Source of the DNA: JAGXQV01 sp964505475
GTDB lineage: Bacteria; Pseudomonadota; Gammaproteobacteria; Burkholderiales; Sulfuricellaceae
Length of the DNA: 64,000 nucleotides
Direction: 5' to 3'
Assembly: GCA_964505475.1 (NCBI GenBank)
Contig: CAZDIJ010000001.1
Coordinates: forward strand, 62,001-126,000
Part shown: piece by piece, positions 16,962 to 26,097 of the stretch
How positions within the stretch are numbered: the first letter of the stretch is position 1
Layout of the letters: each line of letters opens with the position of its first letter
The notes under the pieces: model-generated
The model's database searches: none
Told to the model about the DNA's origin: nothing
What the model saw: the letters and a program-made list of their open reading frames with translations, nothing else
Program-made: the position numbers and the translations under genes

Positions 16962-17663
16962 TCAATCAGCGGAGATGTTTTGGAGGGCGCGGATATCGCA
17001 TTGCACGGCATCGCCGCCGGCATCGCGGATTACCCCGCCGCGCCGGAACTCGGCGATGATGCGGCTGGCGGTTTCGGTGGTGATGCCCAGCATGGCGCCC
17101 ATGTCCTCGCGCCCGAACAGTTCGCAGGGGCGCTCGTCGCGGTGGGCGAGACGCAGCAGCAAACGCGCCATGCGCGCCCGCGCGCTGCCGGTGGACAACT
17201 GGGTCAGCCAGGCGTCGGCTTCGTCCAGCGCGCGCTGCCAGCGCGTCATCAGTTCGCGGTGCAGCTTGGGATTTTCACGGTCGAGGCGCTGCACTTCCTC
17301 CAGCGGCAGACGACAGACTTCCGCCCGTTGCAGAACGATGGCGTCATGCTGGTAAGGCTGGCCGAGCAGCGCCTCCAATCCGGTCACGTCGGTATCGCGC
17401 AGCAGCCGCACGATGCGCTGGCGGCCATCCGGGAGGTATTGCACCAGTTTGAGCAGCCCCTTGCGGATGGTATAGAGGTATTGCGCCGGCTCGCCTGCCC
17501 GGTACAGCAGGCTTTGCGGCGGCAGAATGAAATCGTCTACCGGGCGGTGCAGATGCTCGCACTCGGCGGGTTCCAGACCGGCGAACAGCACCGAATTGCG
17601 GATGGCGCAGTTTTTGCAATCCGCCTCGCCCTGCCAGTTTTCCTTGAACCCCGCTTTGCTCAT
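16962..17663 (-). CDS. Fnr/Crp-family regulator, incomplete Fe-S ligand set
   Basis: This 233-residue regulator has a cyclic-nucleotide-like sensor domain and a C-terminal HTH. The recognition helix TTETASRIIAEF keeps the E--SR residues by which FNR reads TTGAT half-sites. Of the four E. coli Fnr cluster ligands, counterparts of Cys20, Cys23 and Cys122 are present (Cys16, Cys19, Cys117). The position of Cys29 is Val25, and Cys35 is a possible substitute. It therefore may bind oxygen-sensitive iron-sulfur differently, or sense something else. It lies between ampD and the torD-like gene on the same strand. Confidence 0.85.
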   Translation of the reverse strand: MSKAGFKENWQGEADCKNCAIRNSVLFAGLEPAECEHLHRPVDDFILPPQSLLYRAGEPAQYLYTIRKGLLKLVQYLPDGRQRIVRLLRDTDVTGLEALLGQPYQHDAIVLQRAEVCRLPLEEVQRLDRENPKLHRELMTRWQRALDEADAWLTQLSTGSARARMARLLLRLAHRDERPCELFGREDMGAMLGITTETASRIIAEFRRGGVIRDAGGDAVQCDIRALQNISAD

Positions 17664-17778
17664 CGTTCTTGGCTCGCCCAGAAATGCCCGATTCTAGTGC
17701 AAAACCTCCAAAATAGGTTCCCAACCCCGCAAATATAAGGTTTTCAGCACATGCCGATTTACCGATTATTGCGAAAAC

Positions 17779-18330
17779 TCAGGAATGGCCTTCCGTCATG
17801 GAGCGGTAGCGTTGCCAGTCGAAATGCGGGCCGGGGTCGGTCTTGCGCACCGGGGCGATGTCGGCATGGCCGACGATGTCTTCGATGGGATATATCTCGC
17901 GGATCGCACGGGTCAGTTCGGCCAGTTTTTCATACTGAACGTCGGCGAAGGTATCTTCGTCGCTGCCCTCCAGCTCGATGCCGATGGAATAATCGTTGCA
18001 GCGCGGACGGTCGCGCCAGACCGATACGCCGGCATGCCAGGCGCGCCGGTTGCAGGAAACGAACTGGATGACTTCGCCGTCGCGGCGGATGAGGAAATGC
18101 GCCGACACGCGCAAATCGGCGATCAGGCCGAAATAAGGGTGCCTGCTTCTATCCAGCCGGTTGGTGAAGAAGTCGATGATGTCGCCGCTGCCGTATTCGC
18201 GCGGTGGCAGGCTGATGTTGTGGATCACCAGCAGGGAGATTTCCAGGTCCTGCTCGGGCGGACGGTCGTCGCAATTGGGCGTATCGACGAAGCGCGCGCC
18301 CTGCAGGAATCCTGATCGGTCGATTTTCAT
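17779..18330 (-). CDS. ampD: 1,6-anhydro-N-acetylmuramyl-L-alanine amidase
   Basis: AmpD is a cytoplasmic zinc amidase that removes stem peptides from anhydro-muropeptides in cell-wall recycling. The 183-residue protein has the zinc ligands His37 (LLVIHNISLPP), His155 (GHADIAP) and Asp165 (KTDPGPHFDW), and SAHFLIRRDGEVIQFV typical of the family. The start at 18330 gives the normal length. The frame continues far upstream antisense to glgP, but that is not coding. It is divergent from glgP. Confidence 0.95.
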   Translation of the reverse strand: MKIDRSGFLQGARFVDTPNCDDRPPEQDLEISLLVIHNISLPPREYGSGDIIDFFTNRLDRSRHPYFGLIADLRVSAHFLIRRDGEVIQFVSCNRRAWHAGVSVWRDRPRCNDYSIGIELEGSDEDTFADVQYEKLAELTRAIREIYPIEDIVGHADIAPVRKTDPGPHFDWQRYRSMTEGHS

Positions 18331-18531
18331 GGTTATTGCCAGTGAATAGTTTGTTTTCCCCATTTTACCCGAGAACCCCGCTTCCGCCTGAACTCGCTTC
18401 CTGGCCGCCCCGCTGCCGCCAAACCGGTACAGAACCGGGATGCCATGAGGATATTCACGCTCCCGCGCTTTACCGCCACGATTCAAGCCGCTATCCTGTT
18501 GCCATTGCACATGGCAACTTGGAGAATCACG

Positions 18532-21030
18532 ATGGTCAAGTCTTCCGAAGCATCCATCCCGGACATCCAGAAACTCGACATCGCCTCCGTCGAGCACTCT
18601 CTCATCAACCATCTGATTTATTCGGTCGGCAAGGACACCATCACCGCCACCGACCGCGACTGGTTCTACGCCATCGCCTACGCCGTGCGCGAACGCCTGA
18701 TCGGGCGCTGGATGGAAACCATGCGCAGCTATTACGACCAGGACGTGAAGCGGGTGTACTACCTGTCGATGGAGTTCCTGATCGGCCGCACCTTGCTCAA
18801 CAGCCTGCTCAATTTCGGCTTCGAGGAAGAATGCCGCCAAGCGGTGCAGAAATTGGGCGAGGACATGGAAAAAATCCGCCAGATCGAACCCGACGCGGCG
18901 CTCGGCAACGGCGGCCTGGGACGGCTGGCGGCGTGCTTTCTCGACTCGATGGCGACCCTCGGCCTGCCCGGCTACGGCTACGGCATCCGCTACGAATACG
19001 GCATGTTCAACCAGCGCATCGAAAACGGCTACCAGGTGGAACACCCGGACAACTGGCTGCGCTACGGCAACCCTTGGGAATTCGCCCGCCCCGAGGTGCT
19101 GTTCCCGGTGAAATTCCATGGCCGGGTGGTGAAATACGCCGACGAGAAAGGCCAATTGCGCCATCACTGGGTGGAAACCGAAGATGTGATGGCGATGGCC
19201 TACGATACGCCAATCCCCGGCTTCGGCGGCAAGACCGTCAACAACATGCGCCTGTGGGCGGCCAAGGCGTCGCGCGACTTCGACCTGCAATATTTCAACG
19301 AGGGCAACTACATCAAGGCGGTGGAGGACAAAAACCAATCGGAAAACCTTTCCAAGGTGCTCTACCCCAACGACACCACCGAGATGGGGCGCGAACTGCG
19401 CCTGAAGCAGCAATACTTTTTCGTCAGCGCCTCGATCCAGGACATCCTCTACCGCTTCGACAAGTCCCGGCATCCGATCGACGATCTGCCCGAGAAAGTA
19501 GCGATCCAGCTCAACGACACCCATCCCTCCATCGCCATTCCCGAACTGATGCGGGTACTGGTCGATCTGCGCGGCCTCGACTGGGATAGGGCATGGAATA
19601 TCACCACCCGCACCTTCTCCTACACCAACCACACGCTGATGCCGGAAGCGCTGGAAACCTGGCCGGTAAGCCTGCTGGAAAACGTCCTGCCGCGCCATTT
19701 GCAGATCATCTACGAAATCAACCGGCGCTTCCTCGCCGACGTGGTGCACCGCAACCCCGGCGACCTCGAACTGATGCGCCGCATGTCGCTGGTGGACGAG
19801 GAGCGCGGACGCCGCGTGCGCATGGCCTATCTCTCCACCGTCGGCAGCCACCACGTCAACGGCGTGGCGCAAATCCACACCGACCTGATGAAATCGACCA
19901 TATTCAGCGATTTCGCGCGCTTCTACCCCGGCAAGATCGTCAACATCACCAACGGCATCACCCCACGGCGCTGGCTCAACCAGGCCAACCCCGGACTCAC
20001 GCAATTGATCTCGGCGCACATCGGCAAGGAATGGATCACCGATCTCGGCCAACTGGAAAAACTTTCCAAGCTGGCCGGCAATGCCGCCTTCCGCGAGCAG
20101 TTCCGCGCCATCAAGCACGCCAACAAGGTCAAGCTGACCGGACTGATCCACGAAAAGCTGGGGGTAAGCGTCAACCCGTTGTCGCTGTTCGACGTGCAGA
20201 TCAAGCGCATTCACGAATACAAGCGCCAGTTGCTCAACGTCCTGCACGTGGTGACGCGCTACAACCGCATCCGCGCCAACCCGGACGGCGACTTCCTGCC
20301 GCGCACGGTGATTTTCGGCGGCAAGGCGGCGCCCGGCTACGCCATGGCCAAGCTGACCATCAAGCTCATCAACAGCATCGCCGAAGTGGTCAACAACGAT
20401 CCGGCGGTGCGCGATCTGCTGAAAGTGGTGTTCCTCCCCAATTACGACGTTACCTCGGCCAGCGACATCGTCTCCGCCGCCGACCTCTCCGAGCAGATTT
20501 CCACCGCCGGCACGGAGGCCTCGGGCACCGGCAACATGAAGCTGGCGCTGAACGGCGCGCTCACCATCGGCACCCTGGACGGCGCCAACGTCGAAATCCG
20601 CGACCGGGTGGGCGCGGAAAACATCTTCATCTTCGGCCTCACCGCCGAGGAAGCCGCCAACCTTGCGCGCAATTACAATCCGTGGGACTGGTACAACGGC
20701 AACGGCGAACTGCAACAGGCGCTGGACATGATCGGCAGCGGCTTTTTCTCGCCCGACCGCCCGGAGCGTTTCCGCCCGGTGTTCGACGCCCTCACCGCCA
20801 ACGGCGACCGCTACCTGCTGCTCGCCGACTACGCGGCCTACATCGACTGCCAGGAACAGGTCGATGCGCTCTACCGCGACATCGACCTATGGATGCGCAA
20901 GGCCATCCTCAACGTCGCCGGCATGGGCTATTTCTCCAGCGACCGCACCATCGGCGAATATGCGGAAAAAATCTGGAACGTGAAACCGGTGAAGGTGGCA
21001 ACCGGCTCGAATAAGGCCAGGAAAGCCTGA
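18532..21030 (+). CDS. glgP: Glycogen phosphorylase
   Basis: GlgP releases glucose-1-phosphate from alpha-1,4-glucan ends. The 832-residue protein is full length for the GT35 family: ALGNGGLGRLAACFLDSMATLGLPGYGYGIRYEYGMF near the start, QLNDTHPSIAIPELMRVL, and the C-terminal pyridoxal-phosphate region EASGTGNMKLALNGALTIGTLDGANVEI that carries the Schiff-base Lys. GGAG lies 7 bases before the ATG at 18532. It lies 5 kb from the main glycogen operon and converges on pilR. Confidence 0.97.
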   Translation: MVKSSEASIPDIQKLDIASVEHSLINHLIYSVGKDTITATDRDWFYAIAYAVRERLIGRWMETMRSYYDQDVKRVYYLSMEFLIGRTLLNSLLNFGFEEECRQAVQKLGEDMEKIRQIEPDAALGNGGLGRLAACFLDSMATLGLPGYGYGIRYEYGMFNQRIENGYQVEHPDNWLRYGNPWEFARPEVLFPVKFHGRVVKYADEKGQLRHHWVETEDVMAMAYDTPIPGFGGKTVNNMRLWAAKASRDFDLQYFNEGNYIKAVEDKNQSENLSKVLYPNDTTEMGRELRLKQQYFFVSASIQDILYRFDKSRHPIDDLPEKVAIQLNDTHPSIAIPELMRVLVDLRGLDWDRAWNITTRTFSYTNHTLMPEALETWPVSLLENVLPRHLQIIYEINRRFLADVVHRNPGDLELMRRMSLVDEERGRRVRMAYLSTVGSHHVNGVAQIHTDLMKSTIFSDFARFYPGKIVNITNGITPRRWLNQANPGLTQLISAHIGKEWITDLGQLEKLSKLAGNAAFREQFRAIKHANKVKLTGLIHEKLGVSVNPLSLFDVQIKRIHEYKRQLLNVLHVVTRYNRIRANPDGDFLPRTVIFGGKAAPGYAMAKLTIKLINSIAEVVNNDPAVRDLLKVVFLPNYDVTSASDIVSAADLSEQISTAGTEASGTGNMKLALNGALTIGTLDGANVEIRDRVGAENIFIFGLTAEEAANLARNYNPWDWYNGNGELQQALDMIGSGFFSPDRPERFRPVFDALTANGDRYLLLADYAAYIDCQEQVDALYRDIDLWMRKAILNVAGMGYFSSDRTIGEYAEKIWNVKPVKVATGSNKARKA

Positions 21031-21051
21031 TCGCGGCGCCGCCAATCCCGC

Positions 21052-22419
21052 TCAATCTATCCCCAGACGCTCCAGGCGATAGCGCAGGGCGCGGAAGGTG
21101 ATGCCCAGCAGCTTGGCGGCGGCGGTCTTGTTGAAGCGGGACTTGGCCAGGGCATCCATGATCGCCTGGCGCTCCAACTGATCCAGATAATCCGGCAACG
21201 CCATATTGTTCCCCAACTCCGTGGAGGATGGGGAAAATTCGGGGGGCGCGAGATAAAGGTCTGCCTCGCCGATGTTTTCCCCGGCGCTAAGCGCCAGGGC
21301 GCGCTCCAGGATGTTTTCCAACTCGCGCACATTGCCGGGAAAGCTGTAATCCCGCAAGGCGCTCAGCGCCGCCGGCGCCAGGCGCGGCGCCTTCTCCATC
21401 CCGGCGTCGCGCGCCAGGCGGTCGAGCACGGCCTCGGCCAATTCCGGCACATCCTCGCGCATCTCGCGCAGCGGCGGCATTTTCAGCTCGATGACGTTGA
21501 GGCGGTAATACAAATCCTGGCGAAACTTGCCGGCTTCGACGCAGGCGTTCAGGTTCTGGTGGGTGGCGCTGATGATGCGGACATCGACGCTTTCCTCCTG
21601 GGTGGCGCCGACCTTGCGCACCTTTTTTTCCTGGATCGCGCGCAGCAGCTTGACCTGCATCGCCAGCGGCAGGTCGGCGACCTCGTCGAGAAACAGCGTA
21701 CCGCCGTTGGCCGCCTGGAAGAAGCCGTCCCGATCCTGATCGGCGCCGGTAAAGGCGCCCTTGCGGTAGCCGAAAAATTCGCTCTCCATGAGATTTTCCG
21801 GGATCGCGCCGCAGTTCACCGCGACAAATTCCTTGTCGCGGCGCGTGCTGTTCTGGTGGATCAGGCGCGCCGCCAACTCCTTGCCGCTGCCCGATTCGCC
21901 GGTGATGTAGACGGCGGCCTGGCTGCGCGCCAGCTTGGCGACCAATTGCCGGACCGCCTCGATGGGCGGCGAGCCGCCCAGCAAATCATGGTTCTTTTCA
22001 CCTGCGGAGGGCACTTCCAGATTGAGGGCGGACTTGACCAGCACCCGCAATTGGTCGAGCGAAACCGGTTTCGACAGATAATCGAAAGCCCCGGCCTTGA
22101 GCGCGGCGACGGCGTTTTCCATGTTGCCGTGGGCGGTAATCACCGCCACCGGTAAATTGGGGCAGTGCTCGCCGATATATTCCACCAGGCGCAAGCCTTC
22201 GCCGTCGGGCAAGCGCATGTCGGTAAGGCAGAGCGCGAAATCGCCGCTCTTGAGCAAGGCCAGCGCCTCGGCCACGCTCATGGCGCGCCGTGCTTCCAGC
22301 CCCATGCGCAACAGGGTCAATTCGAGCAGTTCGAGAATATCCGCCTCGTCGTCGACGACCAGAACACGCGGCGGACCGGCCGGCGTGTCGCTATCCTTGC
22401 TGCGCTGCGTGCGTTTCAC
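21052..22419 (-). CDS. pilR: Sigma-54 response regulator PilR
   Basis: This 455-residue NtrC-type regulator has a receiver domain with phospho-acceptor Asp67 (LTDMRLPDGEG), an AAA+ domain with GESGSGKE and GAFTGA (the sigma-54 contact loop), and a Fis-type HTH ending RYRLERLGID. PilR activates pilin transcription with RpoN. The start is the GTG at 22419, 7 bases after AGGAGG. It overlaps the end of pilS by 29 bases, so the pair is translationally coupled. The type IV pilus genes themselves are not in the window. Confidence 0.9.
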   Translation of the reverse strand: MKRTQRSKDSDTPAGPPRVLVVDDEADILELLELTLLRMGLEARRAMSVAEALALLKSGDFALCLTDMRLPDGEGLRLVEYIGEHCPNLPVAVITAHGNMENAVAALKAGAFDYLSKPVSLDQLRVLVKSALNLEVPSAGEKNHDLLGGSPPIEAVRQLVAKLARSQAAVYITGESGSGKELAARLIHQNSTRRDKEFVAVNCGAIPENLMESEFFGYRKGAFTGADQDRDGFFQAANGGTLFLDEVADLPLAMQVKLLRAIQEKKVRKVGATQEESVDVRIISATHQNLNACVEAGKFRQDLYYRLNVIELKMPPLREMREDVPELAEAVLDRLARDAGMEKAPRLAPAALSALRDYSFPGNVRELENILERALALSAGENIGEADLYLAPPEFSPSSTELGNNMALPDYLDQLERQAIMDALAKSRFNKTAAAKLLGITFRALRYRLERLGID

Positions 22420-24010
22420 CGCATGTCCTCCTGCCGCTGACCCTGAATTGGCACCCCACCGCCGTTTCAACGTAATCCAGGGCGGCGCCATTGGTTTCGC
22501 ACAGCTCGCGGGCGATATACAGCCCCAGCCCGGATCCCTTGCTGTCGGTGGTAAAGAATGGTTCAAACAACTGGGGGCGGAGGTTTTCCGCCACCCCGCC
22601 GCCATCGTCGATCACGTCCAATTGTACGAAATTCCCCGCCAGCGGGGTAGCCGCCGCCAAACTGATGCTGCCCGCCTGCTTACGGCAGTGGCGCCAGGCA
22701 TTGCGGCACAGATTCCACAAAACCCGGTCGAAATGGTGGCGATCGAAACATAGCGACGCCTCATCCGCGACGACAAGGCTGATTGCCTCGCGCGGCACCT
22801 GTTCGGACTCGCAGAATTGATTGACGAAATCAGCCAGATAGAGCGCCAGATCGAGCTGTTCCGGGTTGGCGCGGTCACGCCGGTTGAGCTGCATGACATC
22901 CTGCACGATGCGGTCGAGACGGCGGGTATTGTCGCGGATGATCTGGAGCAGGCGGATTTGGGTCGCATCCTGCTCGTCTTCTTGCAGCAGCTCGCTGGCG
23001 TGGCCGATGGCGCTCAAGGGATTGCGGATTTCATGGGCGATGTTGGCGGTCAGCCTGCCGAGCGCCGCCAACTTCAACTGCTGCGCCCGCGCCTGCATCT
23101 GGCCGACATCCTCGATGAAGATCGCCACCCCCTGGGAGCGCTTGTACCCCGCCGGGACGAAACGCGCCTGCACCTGCCGACCGGTGGCCGGCGCCAGCAG
23201 CGGCGGAAAATCGCTGCACTCCTGATTGCGCCACTTCCACAACTGCACCGCCAATGCCGGAAAATAATCGTTCAGCAGCAATTTGCGGCGCACCCGCGGC
23301 GGTGCGCCCAGCAGTTTCTCGACCTGGGGATTGCGCTGCCAGACCTTGCCCGCCGCATCCACCACCATCACGCCGTCCTGCATGTCGCGGATCACCAGTT
23401 GATTGACTTGCGACAGATTGGCCAAGTCCACGCTTTGCTTGCGCGCCAGGCTCTCGCTGGCGATCAGCCGCTTGGCGGAGGTATAGGCCAGCCCGGCCGT
23501 GGCGAAAAACACCACGCTCATCAAGCCGGCATGCAAATAGTCGCGCGCATCCCCACCCAGCGCGATGACCCGGTAACTGTGTTCGAGCAGCACGGCGATG
23601 CTCGCCAACGCGGCGTGAAACATCGCCAGCCGTCCGCGCCGCACCATCCCGGCGGCGGCGAGGGAAGCCACCAGCAGCAGCCCGACGCCGCTGCGGATAC
23701 CCCCGCTGGTATGCAGCAGGGTCACGATGAAGCCGACATCGGCGCTCATTTGCAGGCTCAGGGAAAGGTTGAAACTCGGCCAATGAACCCCGATCGCCAC
23801 CATCATCGACACCGCGAACAAAGTGTAGAGCAGGCTTACCAGAAAAAACAGGGAAGGGTTTTCCTCGCCGAAAGGCACGGTGCCGAACTGAATGTAGGCG
23901 ACGACGAAAAAGCCCGCGACGGTCAGTCGGAACAGGTTGAAATAATGCAGCGAACGCCAATGGGTATCGGGAAGGTAGGGAGCAGCCGGCTGCAAGAACG
24001 AGGGCTGCAT
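22391..24010 (-). CDS. pilS: Sensor histidine kinase PilS
   Basis: This 539-residue kinase has the PilS layout: six N-terminal membrane helices (about 25-190), a PAS domain (DMQDGVMVVDAAGKVWQRNPQVEKLLG), a dimerisation/phosphoacceptor helix with AHEIRNPLSAIGHASELL, and a HATPase with DDGGGV, LFEPFFTTDSKGSGLGLYIARELCE. It phosphorylates PilR and, in Pseudomonas, responds to pilin levels in the membrane. The C-terminal tail runs into the pilR start. Confidence 0.92.
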   Translation of the reverse strand: MQPSFLQPAAPYLPDTHWRSLHYFNLFRLTVAGFFVVAYIQFGTVPFGEENPSLFFLVSLLYTLFAVSMMVAIGVHWPSFNLSLSLQMSADVGFIVTLLHTSGGIRSGVGLLLVASLAAAGMVRRGRLAMFHAALASIAVLLEHSYRVIALGGDARDYLHAGLMSVVFFATAGLAYTSAKRLIASESLARKQSVDLANLSQVNQLVIRDMQDGVMVVDAAGKVWQRNPQVEKLLGAPPRVRRKLLLNDYFPALAVQLWKWRNQECSDFPPLLAPATGRQVQARFVPAGYKRSQGVAIFIEDVGQMQARAQQLKLAALGRLTANIAHEIRNPLSAIGHASELLQEDEQDATQIRLLQIIRDNTRRLDRIVQDVMQLNRRDRANPEQLDLALYLADFVNQFCESEQVPREAISLVVADEASLCFDRHHFDRVLWNLCRNAWRHCRKQAGSISLAAATPLAGNFVQLDVIDDGGGVAENLRPQLFEPFFTTDSKGSGLGLYIARELCETNGAALDYVETAVGCQFRVSGRRTCGETHAAQQG

Positions 24011-24178
24011 GGGCTATCGCAGGCAAACCGAAAGGCCTGCCGGACGCGCAAGCCTTTCATCGGAATTCGGCATATCACGCCGGCTTTTCACCGGCATCCG
24101 GGGAAGCAACGGGCATTTCATTGCGCCATTATAAGACCATCCCCCGTGGAACCAAGCAATTTAAGCCATGACGGCCAT

Positions 24179-24715
24179 TCATTCCTTTTCGAACAGCTTG
24201 CGGTACTCGCCGTACCCTTCCTTTTCCAGGTCTTCCCTGGCGATAAAGCGCAGCGACGCCGAATTCATGCAATAACGCTGCCCGCCGGGCGCCGGTCCGT
24301 CGTCGAAAAGATGCCCCAAGTGCGAATCGGCATGCTTGCTGCGCACCTCGGTACGCACCATGGAATGCGAGGTATCCTCGCGCAGCATGACATTGGCCGG
24401 TTCGAGCGGCTTGGTGAAGCTGGGCCAGCCGGTACCCGAATCGAACTTGTCGAACGAACTGAACAACGGCTCGCCCGACACCGCATCGACATAGATGCCT
24501 TCCCGCTTGTTGTTCCAATAGGCATTGCGAAACGCCCATTCGGTGCCCTTTTCCTGGGTTACATGATACTGCTGCGCATCAAGCCGTTTCTTCAACTCAC
24601 TCAACTCCGGCTTGCGGTATCCACTACCATCCCATGCCATCGCCTGCCCTCCGCCACATAGCAATGCAATAAAAAACGCCGACAAACGCATCACTGCTCC
24701 GACCATGCTTTTCAT
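24179..24715 (-). CDS. msrB: Periplasmic peptide-methionine (R)-S-oxide reductase
   Basis: MsrB reduces the R isomer of methionine sulfoxide in proteins. The catalytic Cys is in RYCMNSASLRF, with GTGWPSF and HLGHLFDDGP also present. The four zinc Cys of some MsrB proteins are absent, so this is the zinc-free type. A signal peptide (MRLSAFFIALLCGGGQAMA) places it in the periplasm, which is unusual for a stand-alone MsrB. Starts at 24715, 24706 and 24691 are all possible; 24715 follows AGGCGG. It lies 10 bases after the DsrC-like gene, so the two are one operon. Confidence 0.9.
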   Translation of the reverse strand: MKSMVGAVMRLSAFFIALLCGGGQAMAWDGSGYRKPELSELKKRLDAQQYHVTQEKGTEWAFRNAYWNNKREGIYVDAVSGEPLFSSFDKFDSGTGWPSFTKPLEPANVMLREDTSHSMVRTEVRSKHADSHLGHLFDDGPAPGGQRYCMNSASLRFIAREDLEKEGYGEYRKLFEKE

Positions 24716-24725
24716 CGCATACCGC

Positions 24726-25091
24726 CTAGTGAATGCTGCCGAACGAGCGATCCACGGTATGCGCCAACTCGGGAAGGCCGGCAATTTTACATCCCTGCCG
24801 CACCGGACCACCGGGGAAAAGCCGATAGAGCCATTTCCTCCCCTCTTCGTCGCCGAACTCCCGTTCCAGGCAGCAGAGCGCCTCGCGCGCATTGGCATGC
24901 GCTCCGTGGGCAAGGAAATAGCCCCGCAAATAGCGCACCACCTTCCAATGATCGGCGGTCAACGAAATTCCTTCTCGCGCCGCCAACTCCATGGCGACCC
25001 CTTCCGACCATTCCGGGAGATCGGCGAGCACCCCTTCCGGGTCACTCCGGTAAGCCTCTTCATCGGCTATCATCTTGTTGATATCCAACAT
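24726..25091 (-). CDS. DsrC/TusE-family protein lacking the terminal cysteine
   Basis: This 121-residue protein has the DsrC fold signature LPEWSEGVAMELAAREGISLTADHWKVVRYLRGYF and the end motif LFPGGPVRQGCKIAGLP. DsrC has two redox Cys in its C-terminal arm. Here only the inner one (Cys101) remains; the outer position, 11 residues on, is Thr112, and a tail follows. TusE keeps only the outer one. By the published classification this is an RspA-type protein, for which roles in regulation or redox signalling have been suggested, not sulfite reduction. GGAGGT precedes the ATG. msrB follows directly. Confidence 0.85.
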   Translation of the reverse strand: MLDINKMIADEEAYRSDPEGVLADLPEWSEGVAMELAAREGISLTADHWKVVRYLRGYFLAHGAHANAREALCCLEREFGDEEGRKWLYRLFPGGPVRQGCKIAGLPELAHTVDRSFGSIH

Positions 25092-25326
25092 CTTGCACCT
25101 CCTTTCCCACTTATCCGCCTAACTGAATAAAGCATGTCATCCGATACAGGATTCAGGATTCCGTTTTGATTATAGCAATTGTTGACGAATTCAGTATGGA
25201 ATTAAATTTCCAGGAAGATCATATTGAACCTGGGTTGAAAAGCAGGCAGACGCTGAAACAATTGTCCTGGCGACGACGCCAAGCCCGGACAAGCTTGCAT
25301 GCGGAGAATTTTGAAGGGGAGGCGGA

Positions 25327-25836
25327 TCAAGGCGCCGGGCGCGTCTCGCTCATCAATTCCAGCACCGATGCCATTCCTTGAAGCAGGCCTTCCAGAACCG
25401 GCTCCGGCACTTCCCGCAGGGCGCGGCGCAGCCGGCCTTGCATGGGTCCCGGGATGTTCCTGGCCAGTTCCACTCCTGCCTCGGCAAGATAGAGGCGCAC
25501 CACGCGGCTGTCCGCATCGCGCCGTTCCCGGCGCACCAGGCCGCGCGCTTCCAGTTTGTCGAGCAAATTGCTGGCGGTGGAAGGGTGGATGTGCTGCCCC
25601 TCGGCCAACTCGGTGACGCGCAGGCCGGGTTGCGCGGAAATCTGCCACAGCGCCCAGAGTTGCGAGCCGCTCAGGCCGTGGCTATTGTCGATGTTCTGCA
25701 TGCCGGATTGAACCGTGCGCACCAATTGCAAAAGCTTGCTGAAGGCTTCCTCGGCGGGCGCCGGATACCGCCCGGACTCGTCCGGCTGGCGATCTTCGGA
25801 ATAGTCCCCGCCATGTTTCCTCGTTCCGCTTGCCAC
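25327..25836 (-). CDS. MarR-family transcriptional regulator
   Basis: This 169-residue protein has the MarR winged-helix core: SGSQLWALWQISAQPGLRVTELAEGQHIHPSTASNLLDKLEARGLVRRERRDADSRVVRLYL. The start is a GTG at 25836 behind AAGGAG. It is divergent from the glgB operon. The 261-base space between them holds an AT-rich stretch (25860-25900) suited to promoters, and the regulator may control itself or the operon. No clear operator palindrome was identified. Confidence 0.88.
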   Translation of the reverse strand: MASGTRKHGGDYSEDRQPDESGRYPAPAEEAFSKLLQLVRTVQSGMQNIDNSHGLSGSQLWALWQISAQPGLRVTELAEGQHIHPSTASNLLDKLEARGLVRRERRDADSRVVRLYLAEAGVELARNIPGPMQGRLRRALREVPEPVLEGLLQGMASVLELMSETRPAP

Positions 25837-26097
25837 TGCCCTTCTCCTTCGCTTGCCAGAATAATATTTTTAGGCAATAATAATTTACACAAACATAAAG
25901 CACAAGGGTTTTCTCGTACCACAAGGGAGCGACGATGGACCAATCCCCAACCGGTCAGGCCGTTTCGCTTGACCGGCTCATCACGATGCCGAAAGAGCCG
26001 GGGCGGCGCATTGTATTCAGCGCCGTCCCGCCGAAGCCCGTCAATGCAGCCGCCGCGTTTGCCGGCTGCCATACAATACAGCCCAGGAGGTTTTCCC

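Noticed and set aside
18331..20715. Long upstream continuation of the ampD frame
   Set aside because: It is antisense to glgP. The AmpD family begins at the ATG at 18330.
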